NCBI RefSeq assembly: GCF_018614035.1
Contig: NZ_JAGGPA010000026.1
Coordinates: 124,001-188,000, forward strand
Source of the DNA: Streptomyces sp. ISL-96
GTDB taxonomy: Bacteria > Actinomycetota > Actinomycetes > Streptomycetales > Streptomycetaceae
Reading direction: 5' to 3'
DNA length: 64,000 bases
The notes under the pieces are model-generated. The model had not been told where the DNA came from, made no database searches, and was given only the letters and a program-made list of their open reading frames with translations. The position numbers and the translations under genes were made by a program. This document shows positions 1-8,936 of the stretch, piece by piece. Position 1 is the stretch's first letter; each line of letters starts with the position of its first letter.

Positions 1-3
1 GCC

Positions 4-450
4 TTAGGCGGCGACGACCTCGACGCCGAGCTTCGCGGCGACCTCGGGGTGCAGACGCACCGAGACCTGGTGCGAACCGAGGGTCTTGATCGGCGAGCCC
101 AGCTCAACGCGGCGCTTGTCGACGTCGGGGCCACCGGCAGCCTTGATCGCCGAAGCGACGTCGGCCGGGGTGACGGAACCGAAGAGACGGCCGGCGTCGC
201 CGGAGCGAACGGCCAGACGGACGTTCACGCCTTCGAGCTTGGCCTTGATCTCGTTGGCCTGCTCGATGGTCGCGATCTCGTGGATCTTGCGGGCGCGGCG
301 GATCTGCGCCACGTCCTTCTCGCCACCCTTGGTCCAGCGGATCGCGAAACCACGCGGGACCAGGTAGTTGCGAGCGTAGCCGTCCTTGACGTCAACGACG
401 TCGCCGGCAGTGCCGAGGCCAGAGACCTCGTGGGTGAGGATGATCTTCAT
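4..450 (-). CDS. rplI: 50S ribosomal protein L9
   Basis: Large-subunit ribosomal protein that binds 23S rRNA near the L1 stalk through its N-terminal domain. The 148-aa product begins MKIILTHEVSGLG and carries the L9 signature GYARNYLVPRGFA near residues 25-37, then a charged connecting helix and a C-terminal domain, the normal two-domain length. It is the last visible gene of the rpsF-ssb-rpsR-rplI operon and starts 18 bases after rpsR, so it is co-transcribed. The TAA stop lies 3 bases from the window edge. Identification is secure. Confidence 0.98.
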   Translation of the reverse strand: MKIILTHEVSGLGTAGDVVDVKDGYARNYLVPRGFAIRWTKGGEKDVAQIRRARKIHEIATIEQANEIKAKLEGVNVRLAVRSGDAGRLFGSVTPADVASAIKAAGGPDVDKRRVELGSPIKTLGSHQVSVRLHPEVAAKLGVEVVAA

Positions 451-468
451 TTTTCGGTCACCCTTCCC

Positions 469-705
469 TTATCGCGCGGTGGACGTGTAGGGCAGCAGCG
501 CCATCTCACGGCTGTTCTTGACTGCCGTGGCGACGTCACGCTGGTGCTGCGTGCAGTTGCCGGTCACGCGGCGGGCACGGATCTTGCCGCGGTCGGAAAT
601 GAACTTCCGCAGCATGTTCGTGTCCTTGTAGTCCACGTACGTGACCTTGTCCTTGCAGAATGCGCAGACCTTCTTCTTAGGCTTGCGCACAGGCGGCTTC
701 GCCAT
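469..705 (-). CDS. rpsR: 30S ribosomal protein S18
   Basis: Small-subunit protein that pairs with S6 on the platform of the 30S subunit. The 78-aa product has a basic N-terminus and the core NMLRKFISDRGKIRARRVTG. It keeps a Cys-X2-Cys pair (C14, C17) and a further Cys near residue 52, so it resembles the cysteine-containing, possibly zinc-binding form rather than the cysteine-free paralogue that actinomycetes make under zinc limitation (inference). It sits between ssb and rplI in the conserved S6-SSB-S18-L9 operon. Confidence 0.97.
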   Translation of the reverse strand: MAKPPVRKPKKKVCAFCKDKVTYVDYKDTNMLRKFISDRGKIRARRVTGNCTQHQRDVATAVKNSREMALLPYTSTAR

Positions 706-748
706 GGTGTTTCTCCTGTGTGATCAAGAAGTGGTGTACGGGCCCGCC

Positions 749-1348
749 CTAGAAGGGGGGCTCGTCCGAGTAGCCGCCGCCGGTGGAACCGCCGGAGCTT
801 CCGCCCCAGCTGCCGCCGCCCTGCTGCTGACCGCCGCCGGCCGGTGCACTGCTGGCCCAGGGGTCGTCGGCGGGTGCGCCGCCGCCCTGCTGCTGGCCGC
901 CGCCGCTGGGGGCTCCGCCCCAGTTGCCGCCGCCCTGCTGGCCGCCCTGCTGACCGCCGCCGTATCCGCCCTGGCCGCCTCGACCGGTGGTCTTGGTGAC
1001 CTTGGCCGTGGCTGTCTTGAGGCTGGGGCCGACTTCCTCGACGTCCAGCTCGTAGACCGTGCGCTTGACGCCCTCGCGGTCTTCGTAGGACCGCTGCTTG
1101 AGCCGGCCCTGTACGACGACGCGCATGCCTCGCGTAAGCGACTCTGCGACGTTCTCCGCCGCCTGACGCCAGACCGAGCAGGTGAGGAACAGGCCTTCGC
1201 CGTCCTTCCACTCATTGGTCTGCTTGTCGAAGATGCGGGGAGTGGACGCGACACGGAACTTCGCGACCGCCGCACCGGACGGGGTGAAGCGCAGCTCGGG
1301 GTCGTCGACGAGATTGCCGACGACCGTGATGACGGTCTCGCCTGCCAT
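749..1348 (-). CDS. ssb: Single-stranded DNA-binding protein
   Basis: Binds single-stranded DNA during replication, repair and recombination. The 199-aa protein begins MAGETVITVVGNLVDDPELRF and has an OB-fold over about residues 1-112. A Gly/Gln-rich low-complexity linker of about 75 residues follows, and then the acidic tip DEPPF, which in this family recruits partner proteins. The position between rpsF and rpsR is typical of the essential SSB of Streptomyces. The linker is encoded by imperfect repeats, so its length is likely to vary between strains. Confidence 0.97.
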   Translation of the reverse strand: MAGETVITVVGNLVDDPELRFTPSGAAVAKFRVASTPRIFDKQTNEWKDGEGLFLTCSVWRQAAENVAESLTRGMRVVVQGRLKQRSYEDREGVKRTVYELDVEEVGPSLKTATAKVTKTTGRGGQGGYGGGQQGGQQGGGNWGGAPSGGGQQQGGGAPADDPWASSAPAGGGQQQGGGSWGGSSGGSTGGGYSDEPPF

Positions 1349-1423
1349 GGGTGAACCTCTCGGCGGGGATTGCTGCTGGCTGCTTGTTGCTACTCGGACC
1401 CGATTACCGCTGAGCTACTGAGC

Positions 1424-1714
1424 TCAGTGGGTTTCGGGGCGGAGGACCTTGGTCCGGAGGACCGACTCGTTCAGGTTCATCTGTCGGTCGAGCTCCTTGA
1501 CGACTGCGGGCTCGGCCTGCAGGTCGATGACCGAGTAGATGCCCTCAGGCTTCTTCTTGATCTCGTAGGACAGACGACGACGGCCCCAGGTGTCGACCTT
1601 CTCGACCTTTCCGTTGCCCTCACGGACGACGGAGAGGAAGTTCTCGATCAACGGGGAGACAGCGCGCTCCTCGAGATCGGGGTCGAGGATGACCATCACT
1701 TCGTAGTGACGCAT
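1424..1714 (-). CDS. rpsF: 30S ribosomal protein S6
   Basis: Small-subunit protein, partner of S18. The 96-aa product [17 protein letters not shown] matches the usual length. The frame is open upstream, but this ATG was chosen because AAAGGAGGTGGG sits immediately before it at about 1720-1731 and the family begins here. First gene of the operon; the promoter should lie in the divergent gap 1715-1990. The short distances to ssb, rpsR and rplI indicate one transcript. Confidence 0.97.
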
Positions 1715-1990
1715 GTGGAACCCACCTCCTTTGGACTCAGCGGCCACGGTCGTTCCGTGGCAGGAGGGTCGTGATGCGTACGCAACGGTATCGGCCGCCA
1801 CTGACAAGCCGCCTCCTTCGAGAGAAGAGGCTCGTTTTCTGACATGGGCAGACACCGGTGCAGACCGTACAGACTACCTGCTCACCGCCTTGCGGTTGAA
1901 ATCCGGGCAGGAAGGCCCACAATCTGTACACATCGGGTGTGTGCGGCGTCACGGTTCGCCGCTTCGAGCAGTTCGAGCAGGAGGTGCCCC

Positions 1991-2305
1991 ATGGCACAGG
2001 CAATGCGACGACACTCCTCGAGCTCTCTCCTCGAGACCGACGGCAAGCCTCATCCGCGCCAGGACACGCTGGTCGCGGTGACGATGCTGCTGGGCGCGGT
2101 CGCCTTCGTCACGGCGATGTTCCACGACCTGCATCTGATCAGCTCGTGGGCGGGGCTGGTGGGGATCATCACGGGTGCCTACGGGCAGTTCATCTCGGTC
2201 ACGACGCGCGAGCGGACGTTCCTGATCATCGGGCTGGGGGCGTCAGCGGTCGGCTTCTACCTCGGTATGGCGCACGGTGGTCTGTTCGGCGGGGTGCTGG
2301 GATAG
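1991..2305 (+). CDS. Small integral membrane protein, unknown function
   Basis: A 104-aa protein starting MAQAMRRHSSSS. After a hydrophilic N-terminus of about 25 residues it has three hydrophobic stretches, about residues 26-45, 50-68 and 76-97, so it should span the membrane three times. It is divergent from rpsF and lies just upstream of the FemX-like gene. Streptomyces genomes have a small membrane protein at this locus, but I know of no assigned function. The frame extends upstream; the ATG at 1991 was chosen because the preceding residues look non-coding. Confidence 0.75.
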   Translation: MAQAMRRHSSSSLLETDGKPHPRQDTLVAVTMLLGAVAFVTAMFHDLHLISSWAGLVGIITGAYGQFISVTTRERTFLIIGLGASAVGFYLGMAHGGLFGGVLG

Positions 2306-2416
2306 GCCCGGCTGGGTCAGCGGGCCAGTCGGGGCGCTCCTTGGGCGCAGTAGGCTTCGGCGCGAGAGCCGGAGCCCCTGATCCCATGGGGACAGACCTG
2401 CCGAGGAGCGCCCCGC

Positions 2417-3535
2417 ATGAGCCTGACCCTGAGGACCATTAGCCGCGAGCAGCATCTGGCGTACATCCAGAGCCTGCCGTCGGCGAGCCATTGCCAGGTC
2501 CCGGCGTGGGCTGATGTGAAGACGGAGTGGCGTTCGGAGAGCCTGGGCTGGTTCGACAGGAGTGACCAGCTGGTCGGCGTCGGTCTGGTGCTGTACCGGC
2601 AGTTGCCGAAGATCAAGCGGTATCTGGCGTATCTGCCCGAGGGCCCGGTGATCAATTGGTATGCGCCGAATCTGGACGACTGGCTGCAGCCGATGCTGGC
2701 GCATCTGAAGCAGCAGGGTGCGTTCTCCGTGAAGATGGGCCCGCCGGTGGTCATCCGTCGCTGGGACGCGCCGGCCATCAAGGCCGGTATCCAGGATCCG
2801 GATGTGAAGCGGCTGCGGGACATCGAGGCGACGCACATCGAGCCGCGTGCCTTCGAAGTGGCGGACCGGCTGCGGAAGATGGGCTGGCAGCAGAGCGAGG
2901 ACGGCGGCGCCGGTTTCGGTGACGTGCAGCCGCGTTACGTGTACCAGGTGCCGTTGGCGAACCGGTCGCTGGATGACGTGCTCAAGGGCTTCAATCAGCT
3001 GTGGCGGCGCAACATCAAGAAGGCCGAGAAGGCCGGTGTCGAGGTCGTGCAGGGAGGTTACGAGGACCTCGCCGAGTGGCAGCGCCTGTATGAGATCACG
3101 GCTGTGCGTGACCATTTCCGGCCGCGCCCTCTCTCGTACTTCGAGCGGATGTGGTCGGTCCTGAACGCCGAGGACCCCAACCGGATGCGGCTGTACTTCG
3201 CGCGGCACAACGGGGTGAACCTGTCGGCGGCGACGATGCTGGTCGTCGGTGGGCATGTCTGGTACTCGTACGGCGCTTCGGACAACATCGGCCGTGAGGT
3301 CCGGCCCTCGAACGCGATGCAGTGGCGGATGCTGCGTGACGCGTACGCGATGGGTGCGACTGTCTATGACCTGCGGGGTATTTCCGATTCCCTCGACGAG
3401 ACCGACCACTTGTTCGGCCTGATCCAGTTCAAGGTGGGTACGGGTGGGGAGGCTGTGGAGTACGTCGGCGAGTGGGACTTCCCGCTCAACAAGGTGCTGC
3501 ACAAGGCGCTCGACATGTACATGTCGTATCGCTGA
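2417..3535 (+). CDS. femX: FemX-type lipid II glycyltransferase (FemAB family)
   Basis: Probable peptidyltransferase that adds the first amino acid of the peptidoglycan cross-bridge, glycine on LL-diaminopimelate in Streptomyces, from aminoacyl-tRNA onto lipid II at the cytoplasmic face. The 372-aa sequence has the two GNAT-like halves of FemABX proteins, with a helical basic segment LWRRNIKKAEKAGVEV near residues 195-210 and the C-terminal motif VYDLRGISD near 315. It lies 70 bases upstream of the alanine racemase-like gene on the same strand, consistent with a joint cell-wall role. Family assignment is firm; the exact acceptor is inferred from the genus. Confidence 0.9.
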   Translation: MSLTLRTISREQHLAYIQSLPSASHCQVPAWADVKTEWRSESLGWFDRSDQLVGVGLVLYRQLPKIKRYLAYLPEGPVINWYAPNLDDWLQPMLAHLKQQGAFSVKMGPPVVIRRWDAPAIKAGIQDPDVKRLRDIEATHIEPRAFEVADRLRKMGWQQSEDGGAGFGDVQPRYVYQVPLANRSLDDVLKGFNQLWRRNIKKAEKAGVEVVQGGYEDLAEWQRLYEITAVRDHFRPRPLSYFERMWSVLNAEDPNRMRLYFARHNGVNLSAATMLVVGGHVWYSYGASDNIGREVRPSNAMQWRMLRDAYAMGATVYDLRGISDSLDETDHLFGLIQFKVGTGGEAVEYVGEWDFPLNKVLHKALDMYMSYR

Positions 3536-3605
3536 TCCCTGACCGACTCCGTTTCCGTTCATACCCCTGATACACCGCAGCCACGAGAAAGGTTCCGGAC
3601 CGGCC

Positions 3606-4637
3606 ATGGCGCTCACCCTCTACGTCGACACCGCGCGCTGGCGGGCGCACCAGAAGTCCGTGCTCGATCAGTTCCCGGGAATCGTGCCGGTCTGCAAGGG
3701 CAATGGCTACGGCTTCGGCCATGAGCGGCTCGCGGACGAGGCGACCCGTTTCGGCTCGGACATCCTGGCCGTCGGCACCACCTACGAAGCTGCCCGCATC
3801 AAGGACTGGTTCGGCGGTGACCTGCTCGTCCTGACGCCGTTCCGGCGCGGTGAGGAACCGGTTCCGCTGCCGGACCGGGTGGTGCGCTCCGTATCGTCGG
3901 TCGACGGGGTGCACGCGCTGGTCGGCGCCCGTGTCGTCATTGAGTGCATGAGCTCGATGAAGCGTCACGGCGTGAAGGAGGAGGAGCTCGGGCTGCTCCA
4001 CGCGGCCATCGAGGACGTACGCCTGGAGGGCTTCGCCCTGCACCTCCCGCTGGACCGTACGGACGGTTCCGACGCGGTCGAGGAGGTCATCGGCTGGATG
4101 GACCGGCTGCGGGCGGCGCGTCTTCCGCTGCACACAATGTTCGTCAGTCACCTGAAGGCCGAGGAGCTGGCGCGGCTGCAGCAGCAGTTCCCGCAGACCC
4201 GCTTCCGTGCGCGTATCGGCACGCGGCTGTGGCTGGGCGACCACGAGGCCACGGAGTACCGCGGCGCGGTGCTGGACGTGACCCGGGTGTCCAAGGGCGA
4301 CCGGTTCGGTTACCGCCAGCAGAAGGCGGCGTCGGACGGGTGGCTCGTGGTGGTGGCGGGCGGTACGTCGCACGGTGTCGGCCTGGAGGCGCCCAAGGCG
4401 CTGCACGGCGTGATGCCGCGCGCGAAGGGCGTGGCGCGGGCCGGTCTGGCCACGGTGAACCGCAATCTGGCGCCGTTCGTGTGGGCGGGCAAGCAGCGCT
4501 GGTTCGCCGAGCCGCCGCACATGCAGGTGTCGATCCTGTTCGTCCCCTCGGACGCTCAGGAGCCGAAGGTGGGCGAGGAACTGGTGGCCCATCTGCGCCA
4601 CACGACCACGCAGTTCGACCGCCTCGTCGACCGCTGA
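3606..4637 (+). CDS. Alanine racemase-like PLP enzyme
   Basis: Fold-type III PLP enzyme of the alanine racemase family, 343 aa. The PLP lysine lies in VCKGNGYGFGHE near residues 31-42, a variant of the usual KANAYGHG, and a Tyr-containing RFGYRQ motif near 237 fits the second catalytic residue. It follows the FemX gene closely. Streptomyces has a separate canonical alr elsewhere, so this origin-linked copy is probably a paralogue whose substrate is not proven by sequence. It may supply D-amino acids for the wall or have another racemase role. Confidence 0.8.
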   Translation: MALTLYVDTARWRAHQKSVLDQFPGIVPVCKGNGYGFGHERLADEATRFGSDILAVGTTYEAARIKDWFGGDLLVLTPFRRGEEPVPLPDRVVRSVSSVDGVHALVGARVVIECMSSMKRHGVKEEELGLLHAAIEDVRLEGFALHLPLDRTDGSDAVEEVIGWMDRLRAARLPLHTMFVSHLKAEELARLQQQFPQTRFRARIGTRLWLGDHEATEYRGAVLDVTRVSKGDRFGYRQQKAASDGWLVVVAGGTSHGVGLEAPKALHGVMPRAKGVARAGLATVNRNLAPFVWAGKQRWFAEPPHMQVSILFVPSDAQEPKVGEELVAHLRHTTTQFDRLVDR

Positions 4638-4664
4638 CCGCCCGCTGACCGACCGCTGACACCC

Positions 4665-6149
4665 TCAGGTCCGGGACGTGGTGCCCCACTCCACCCGTGG
4701 CCCCTCGAAGTGGTGCACCGCGTGCCGCGGCGGGTGCACCGCCTTCCCCAGGACGAAGGTGTCCTCGGCCCCGTCGAGGACACCGCCCGACGGGTCGTCT
4801 GAGCCGTCGCGCCGCACGGCGTCCCGTTCGGGCATGAGGATGTCGCGTACGACGACGGCGCACAGGTAGAGCGTGGCCAGCAGGTGCAGCGCGATGGCGA
4901 GCTGGTAGCCCTCGGGGGGCAGTCCGCGCTGCTTGTCGCCGCTGGTGGTGTACGCGAGGTACATCCAGATCCCGAGGTAGTACATGACCTCGCAGGCCTG
5001 CCAGATGAGGAAGTCGCGCCAGCGCGGCCGGGCCAGGGCGGCGAGGGGGATGAGCCACAGGACGTACTGCGGTGAGTAGACCTTGTTGGTCAGGATGAAC
5101 GCGGCGACGACCAGGAAGGCGAGCTGCGCGAAGCGCGGCCGGCGGGGTGCTGTCAGCGTCAGTGCGGCGATGCCCGCGCACAGCAGGATCATCAGCAGGG
5201 TGGCGTAGGTGTTGACTACATCGACGTCGAGGGACTTGCCGGTGCGCTGCGTGATGATCAGCCAGAAGGAGCCGAAGTCGACGGTCCGTTCCTGGCTGAA
5301 GGTGTAGAACTTCTTCCACCCTTCGGGGGCGAAGATCATGACGGGCAGGTTCACGAGCAGCCAGGCCCCTGTCGCGCCGAGCAGCGCGGCTCCGTACTGC
5401 CGGTATTTGCCGGCTCGCCAGCAGAGCACGAGGAGCGGTCCCAGGAGCAGTACGGGATAGAGCTTCGCGGCGGTGGCGAGCCCGATGAGGATGCCGAAGG
5501 CCAGCGAACGTCCCCGGGACCACATGAGCATCGCGGCGGCGGTGAGGGCGACGGCGAGCAGGTCCCAGTTGATGGTGGCGGTGAGAGCGAGGGCGGGCGC
5601 GAGCGCGACGAGCAGGGCGTCCCAGGGGCGTCGTCGGTGGGTACGGGCGACGCAGACGGCGATGATGACGGCGCAGATCATCAGCATGCCCGCGTTGACC
5701 ATCCAGTAGGCCTGTTCGCGCTCCTGGACGGAGCCGTCGAAGGGCATGGTCAGCCAGGCGGCGACCTGCATGAACAGCCCTGTCAGGACGGGGTATTCGA
5801 GGAACTCCATGTCGCCTGCCAGGCGGTCGAAGTACGGTACGAGACCGTCTGCGAAGCCCCGCCCCAGGTAGAGGTGCGGGATGTCGGAGTAGCAGGCGTG
5901 GGTGTACTGCGAACTGGTGCCGCGGAACCAGGCCCACTCGTAGCACGGGATCTTCTGCACCATGCCGAGCGCGAACATGCCGATGGCGACGAGGGCTACG
6001 ACGCGGACCGGCGTGAGCGGGCCGGCTCCCAGCCCGGCCCACCGGCCGATGGGTCCGCCGATCAGCTCGCTGCCCGCCGCCGCGACTTTGTCCTGCTGCG
6101 TGGGCCGTACTACGGGCCGGTCCTCGTGCACGCTCGTCATGGGGGTCAT
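4665..6149 (-). CDS. GT87-type polyprenyl-phosphomannose mannosyltransferase
   Basis: A 494-aa polytopic membrane protein of the GT87/DUF2029 family. Actinobacterial members use polyprenyl-phosphate-mannose to elongate membrane or wall glycans. About ten hydrophobic helices are visible. A conserved extracellular-type loop after the first helix contains YEWAWFRGTSSQYTHACYSD, and a DRLAGDMEFLEYPVLTG segment follows. The start could be this ATG or the one three codons downstream. It is convergent with the racemase-like gene and follows the penicillin-binding protein on the minus strand by 84 bases. Confidence 0.8.
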   Translation of the reverse strand: MTPMTSVHEDRPVVRPTQQDKVAAAGSELIGGPIGRWAGLGAGPLTPVRVVALVAIGMFALGMVQKIPCYEWAWFRGTSSQYTHACYSDIPHLYLGRGFADGLVPYFDRLAGDMEFLEYPVLTGLFMQVAAWLTMPFDGSVQEREQAYWMVNAGMLMICAVIIAVCVARTHRRRPWDALLVALAPALALTATINWDLLAVALTAAAMLMWSRGRSLAFGILIGLATAAKLYPVLLLGPLLVLCWRAGKYRQYGAALLGATGAWLLVNLPVMIFAPEGWKKFYTFSQERTVDFGSFWLIITQRTGKSLDVDVVNTYATLLMILLCAGIAALTLTAPRRPRFAQLAFLVVAAFILTNKVYSPQYVLWLIPLAALARPRWRDFLIWQACEVMYYLGIWMYLAYTTSGDKQRGLPPEGYQLAIALHLLATLYLCAVVVRDILMPERDAVRRDGSDDPSGGVLDGAEDTFVLGKAVHPPRHAVHHFEGPRVEWGTTSRT

Positions 6150-6233
6150 CCTGCCGTACGGGGCTGTGCATGCGGCGAGGGCCGCCGCACCGGGGTGCGA
6201 CGGCCCTCGTCAGGGGTGGGGTGGTGCGTGGCG

Positions 6234-8936
6234 TCAGCCGCCGCCTCCGAAGAGGCCACCGTCGTTGTTGCCGTTGCCCGGCTTGCCTTCAGTGCTGCCG
6301 TCGGTGGTGGTGCCGTCGGTGGTACCGCCGTCGGTCGTGGTGCCGTCGGTGGTTCCGCCGGTATCGGTGCCGCCTGCGTCCGTACCGCCGGCGTCGGTGC
6401 CACCTGCGTCCATACCACCGGTGTCGGTGCCGCCGTTGTCGTTCCCACCGCTCTCGCAGGCCCAGTCGAGCGGCTCGCAGGTCTCGGTCTCGCTCGGGGT
6501 CTCGGTGGGTGTTGGCGCGGTTTCCGAGGGGGTCTGGGACGGGGTCGAGGACGGGGTCGAGGACGGCGTCTGGCTGGGCGTGACGCTCGGCTTCGGCTTC
6601 GGCGCACCGGCCGAGTCGGCCTTCTTGCCGATCGGGAGCGCCTCGGGGAAGTCCTTCACTTCCTCATCCTTGAGCGCGTCGCGCATGTAGTTCGTCCAGA
6701 CCTCGGTGGGAATGTCACCACCGTGGATGGAGGGGACGCCGCCCGTTCCGTTCATCGAGAGCAGCTTGCGGGACTCGGGGTCCGTACGGAACAGGGTGAC
6801 CGCGGTCGACAGCTGCGGGGTGTAGCCGACGAACCAGGCCGACTTGTTCTTGTCGGTGGTACCGGTCTTGCCGGCGACCGGGCGGCCCAGCTTCTGCGCC
6901 TTGTTGCCTGTGCCCTCGTCACTCTCGACGACGTTCCGCAGGACGTCGGTGATGTTGTCCGCGATCTCCGGGTCCATCGCCCGCTCGGCCTTGGGCTTCT
7001 CGAAGCCTGGCTGCTCCTCGCCGTTCAGGAGGACCTTGGAGACGGAGTACGGCTCGCGATGCGTGCCGGAGTCGGCGAAGGTCGCGTACGAGTCGGCCAT
7101 ACGGATGGCGCTCGGAGTGGACGTACCCAGGGAGAAGGACGCGTTCTGCTGGTCCATGCTCTCTTCGAGGATTCCGGTGTCCTCTGCCATCTCGGCCACC
7201 TTCTCCAGGCCCACGTCCATGCCGAGCTGTACGAACGGGGTGTTGATGGACTTTTCCATCGCTTCCCTGAGCGTGACGTAGCCGTACGCCTTGTCGCTCT
7301 CGTTCTTCTGACGGAACGGCTGCCCGTTCTTGCCCGGGACCGGATTACCGCTCGGGTACTTGATCTCGATCATGTCGTTGCCGTTGTACTTGCTCAGCGG
7401 CGAGATACCTTCAAAGCCCGAGTTGTGGGTGCCGTGCTTCATCGCCGCGGCGAGGACGTAGGGCTTCCAGGTCGAGCCGACGGGGACGCCGGAGGTGTCG
7501 GCGTTGTTGGTGAAGTGCTTCTTGTCCCAGCCCTCGCCGCCGTAGAGCGCGACGATCGCGCCGGTCTCCACGTCCACCGAGGCGGAACCGAACTGGACGA
7601 ACTTGTCCTTCTCGGGTCGTGCCTTCGTGTCCAGGAACGCCTTGCGCGTCTTGTTGACGGCTTTCTCCATCGCATTGACCTTGACCCTGTCGAAGGTCGT
7701 GTAGATGCGATAGCCGCCGAGCGCGAGCTTCTCCGGCGTGATGTTGGTCTGGCTCTGCTTCATCACGTACTTCTTGGCGGTCTCGACCAGGTAGCCCTTC
7801 TGGCCACCGAGGCCAGTGGCCTGGTCGGAGTCCTTGAGGTCGGGGAACCCGGCCTTCTTCCACTTGTCCGCCTCAGCCGGCTTCATCCGGCCGACCTCGA
7901 CCTCGCGGTCGAGGATCCACGACCAGCGGATCTTGGCACGTGCAGCGTTCTTATCGGCGGTGGCGTTGTCGCCGATGCCGCCGTCGGGGTTGAAGAGGTT
8001 CGGCCCCTTGAGGAGTGCCGCGAGGAAGGCGCTCTGGGACGCGTCCAGGTACTTGCAGTCCTTGCCGAAGTACGCCTGGGACGCGGCCTGGATTCCGTAT
8101 GCGTCGCGGCCGAAGTAGGCGGTGTTCAGGTATCCCTCGAGGATCTTGTCCTTGTCGTCCGTCGCGCCGACCTTGACCGAGATGATGAGCTCGGTGAACT
8201 TGCGCTTCATCGTCTGGTCCTGCTCGAGGTACAGGTTCTTGACGTACTGCTGGGTGATGGTCGAGCCGCCCTGCGTCTCCTGACCCATGGCCATGTTGAA
8301 GACGGCCCGGCCGATACCCATGGGGTCGACGCCCCAGTCGGTGTCGAAGGAGGCGTTCTCCGCAGCGATCACCGCGTCCCGCATGGGCTGCGGGATCTCC
8401 TTGATGGTGACTGTCTGGCGGTTGCGCGCGCCACCGGTCGCGGCCAGCTGCGTGCCGTCGTCCCAGTAGAAGACGTTGTTCTGCGCCTCAGCCATCTTCT
8501 GCGGGTCGGGCTTGTCGACCCATGCGAAGGCCACCCCCGCACCCGCGACCATGATCGCGAAGAAGCCGAGGCAGGTGCCGCCGACCAGCTTCCAGGACGG
8601 TACGAACCGCCGCCACCCGTACTTCTCCGAGCGCGGGTAGTTGATGAACCGCTCCTTGGCCGGGGGGCCTCCACGACCGCGTCCGGCGGCCCGGCCGCCA
8701 GGCTCCGCCCCGCGCCGGCGTGAGCCGCCCGCCGTGCCGCGCTGGGCGGCACGGCGGGCTTCCGCTCTGCCGCCGGGCGGACGTTCCTCTCCGTACGAGC
8801 CGGAAGGCATCTCGGTGGTGCTGCTGGTGTCCCGCGTGGGGGCCGCGCGGCGGCCTGATGGCTGCTGGGCGGCTCGCCGGGCCGCGGCACGTCCTCCGTC
8901 CTGCGGCTGCGACGGTTTGCGACGGTGCTCGCTCAT
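6234..8936 (-). CDS. Bifunctional class A penicillin-binding protein
   Basis: Peptidoglycan glycosyltransferase and transpeptidase of 900 aa. The order is: basic cytoplasmic tail rich in Arg, Ala and Gly (1-115); one membrane helix (about 117-139); a GT51 domain with catalytic Glu near 193 in AAENASF and GGSTITQQ near 222; then a transpeptidase with STWK, SIN and KTGTT motifs. The last ~130 residues are a Ser/Thr/Pro segment followed by TDTGG/TDAGG repeats. The GT51 motif reads EN rather than the usual ED, so one of the paired acidic residues is amide-substituted. It belongs with the neighbouring wall genes. Confidence 0.95.
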   Translation of the reverse strand: MSEHRRKPSQPQDGGRAAARRAAQQPSGRRAAPTRDTSSTTEMPSGSYGEERPPGGRAEARRAAQRGTAGGSRRRGAEPGGRAAGRGRGGPPAKERFINYPRSEKYGWRRFVPSWKLVGGTCLGFFAIMVAGAGVAFAWVDKPDPQKMAEAQNNVFYWDDGTQLAATGGARNRQTVTIKEIPQPMRDAVIAAENASFDTDWGVDPMGIGRAVFNMAMGQETQGGSTITQQYVKNLYLEQDQTMKRKFTELIISVKVGATDDKDKILEGYLNTAYFGRDAYGIQAASQAYFGKDCKYLDASQSAFLAALLKGPNLFNPDGGIGDNATADKNAARAKIRWSWILDREVEVGRMKPAEADKWKKAGFPDLKDSDQATGLGGQKGYLVETAKKYVMKQSQTNITPEKLALGGYRIYTTFDRVKVNAMEKAVNKTRKAFLDTKARPEKDKFVQFGSASVDVETGAIVALYGGEGWDKKHFTNNADTSGVPVGSTWKPYVLAAAMKHGTHNSGFEGISPLSKYNGNDMIEIKYPSGNPVPGKNGQPFRQKNESDKAYGYVTLREAMEKSINTPFVQLGMDVGLEKVAEMAEDTGILEESMDQQNASFSLGTSTPSAIRMADSYATFADSGTHREPYSVSKVLLNGEEQPGFEKPKAERAMDPEIADNITDVLRNVVESDEGTGNKAQKLGRPVAGKTGTTDKNKSAWFVGYTPQLSTAVTLFRTDPESRKLLSMNGTGGVPSIHGGDIPTEVWTNYMRDALKDEEVKDFPEALPIGKKADSAGAPKPKPSVTPSQTPSSTPSSTPSQTPSETAPTPTETPSETETCEPLDWACESGGNDNGGTDTGGMDAGGTDAGGTDAGGTDTGGTTDGTTTDGGTTDGTTTDGSTEGKPGNGNNDGGLFGGGG

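Noticed and set aside
6300..6440. Short tandem repeats suggesting a repeat array
   Set aside because: They encode the TDTGG/TDAGG tail of the penicillin-binding protein; spacing and spacers do not fit CRISPR.
5637..8723. Open frame of over 1000 codons on the plus strand
   Set aside because: It lies opposite the penicillin-binding protein and mannosyltransferase genes and has the Val/Leu/Arg/Gly-rich composition of a high-GC antisense shadow, with no motifs.
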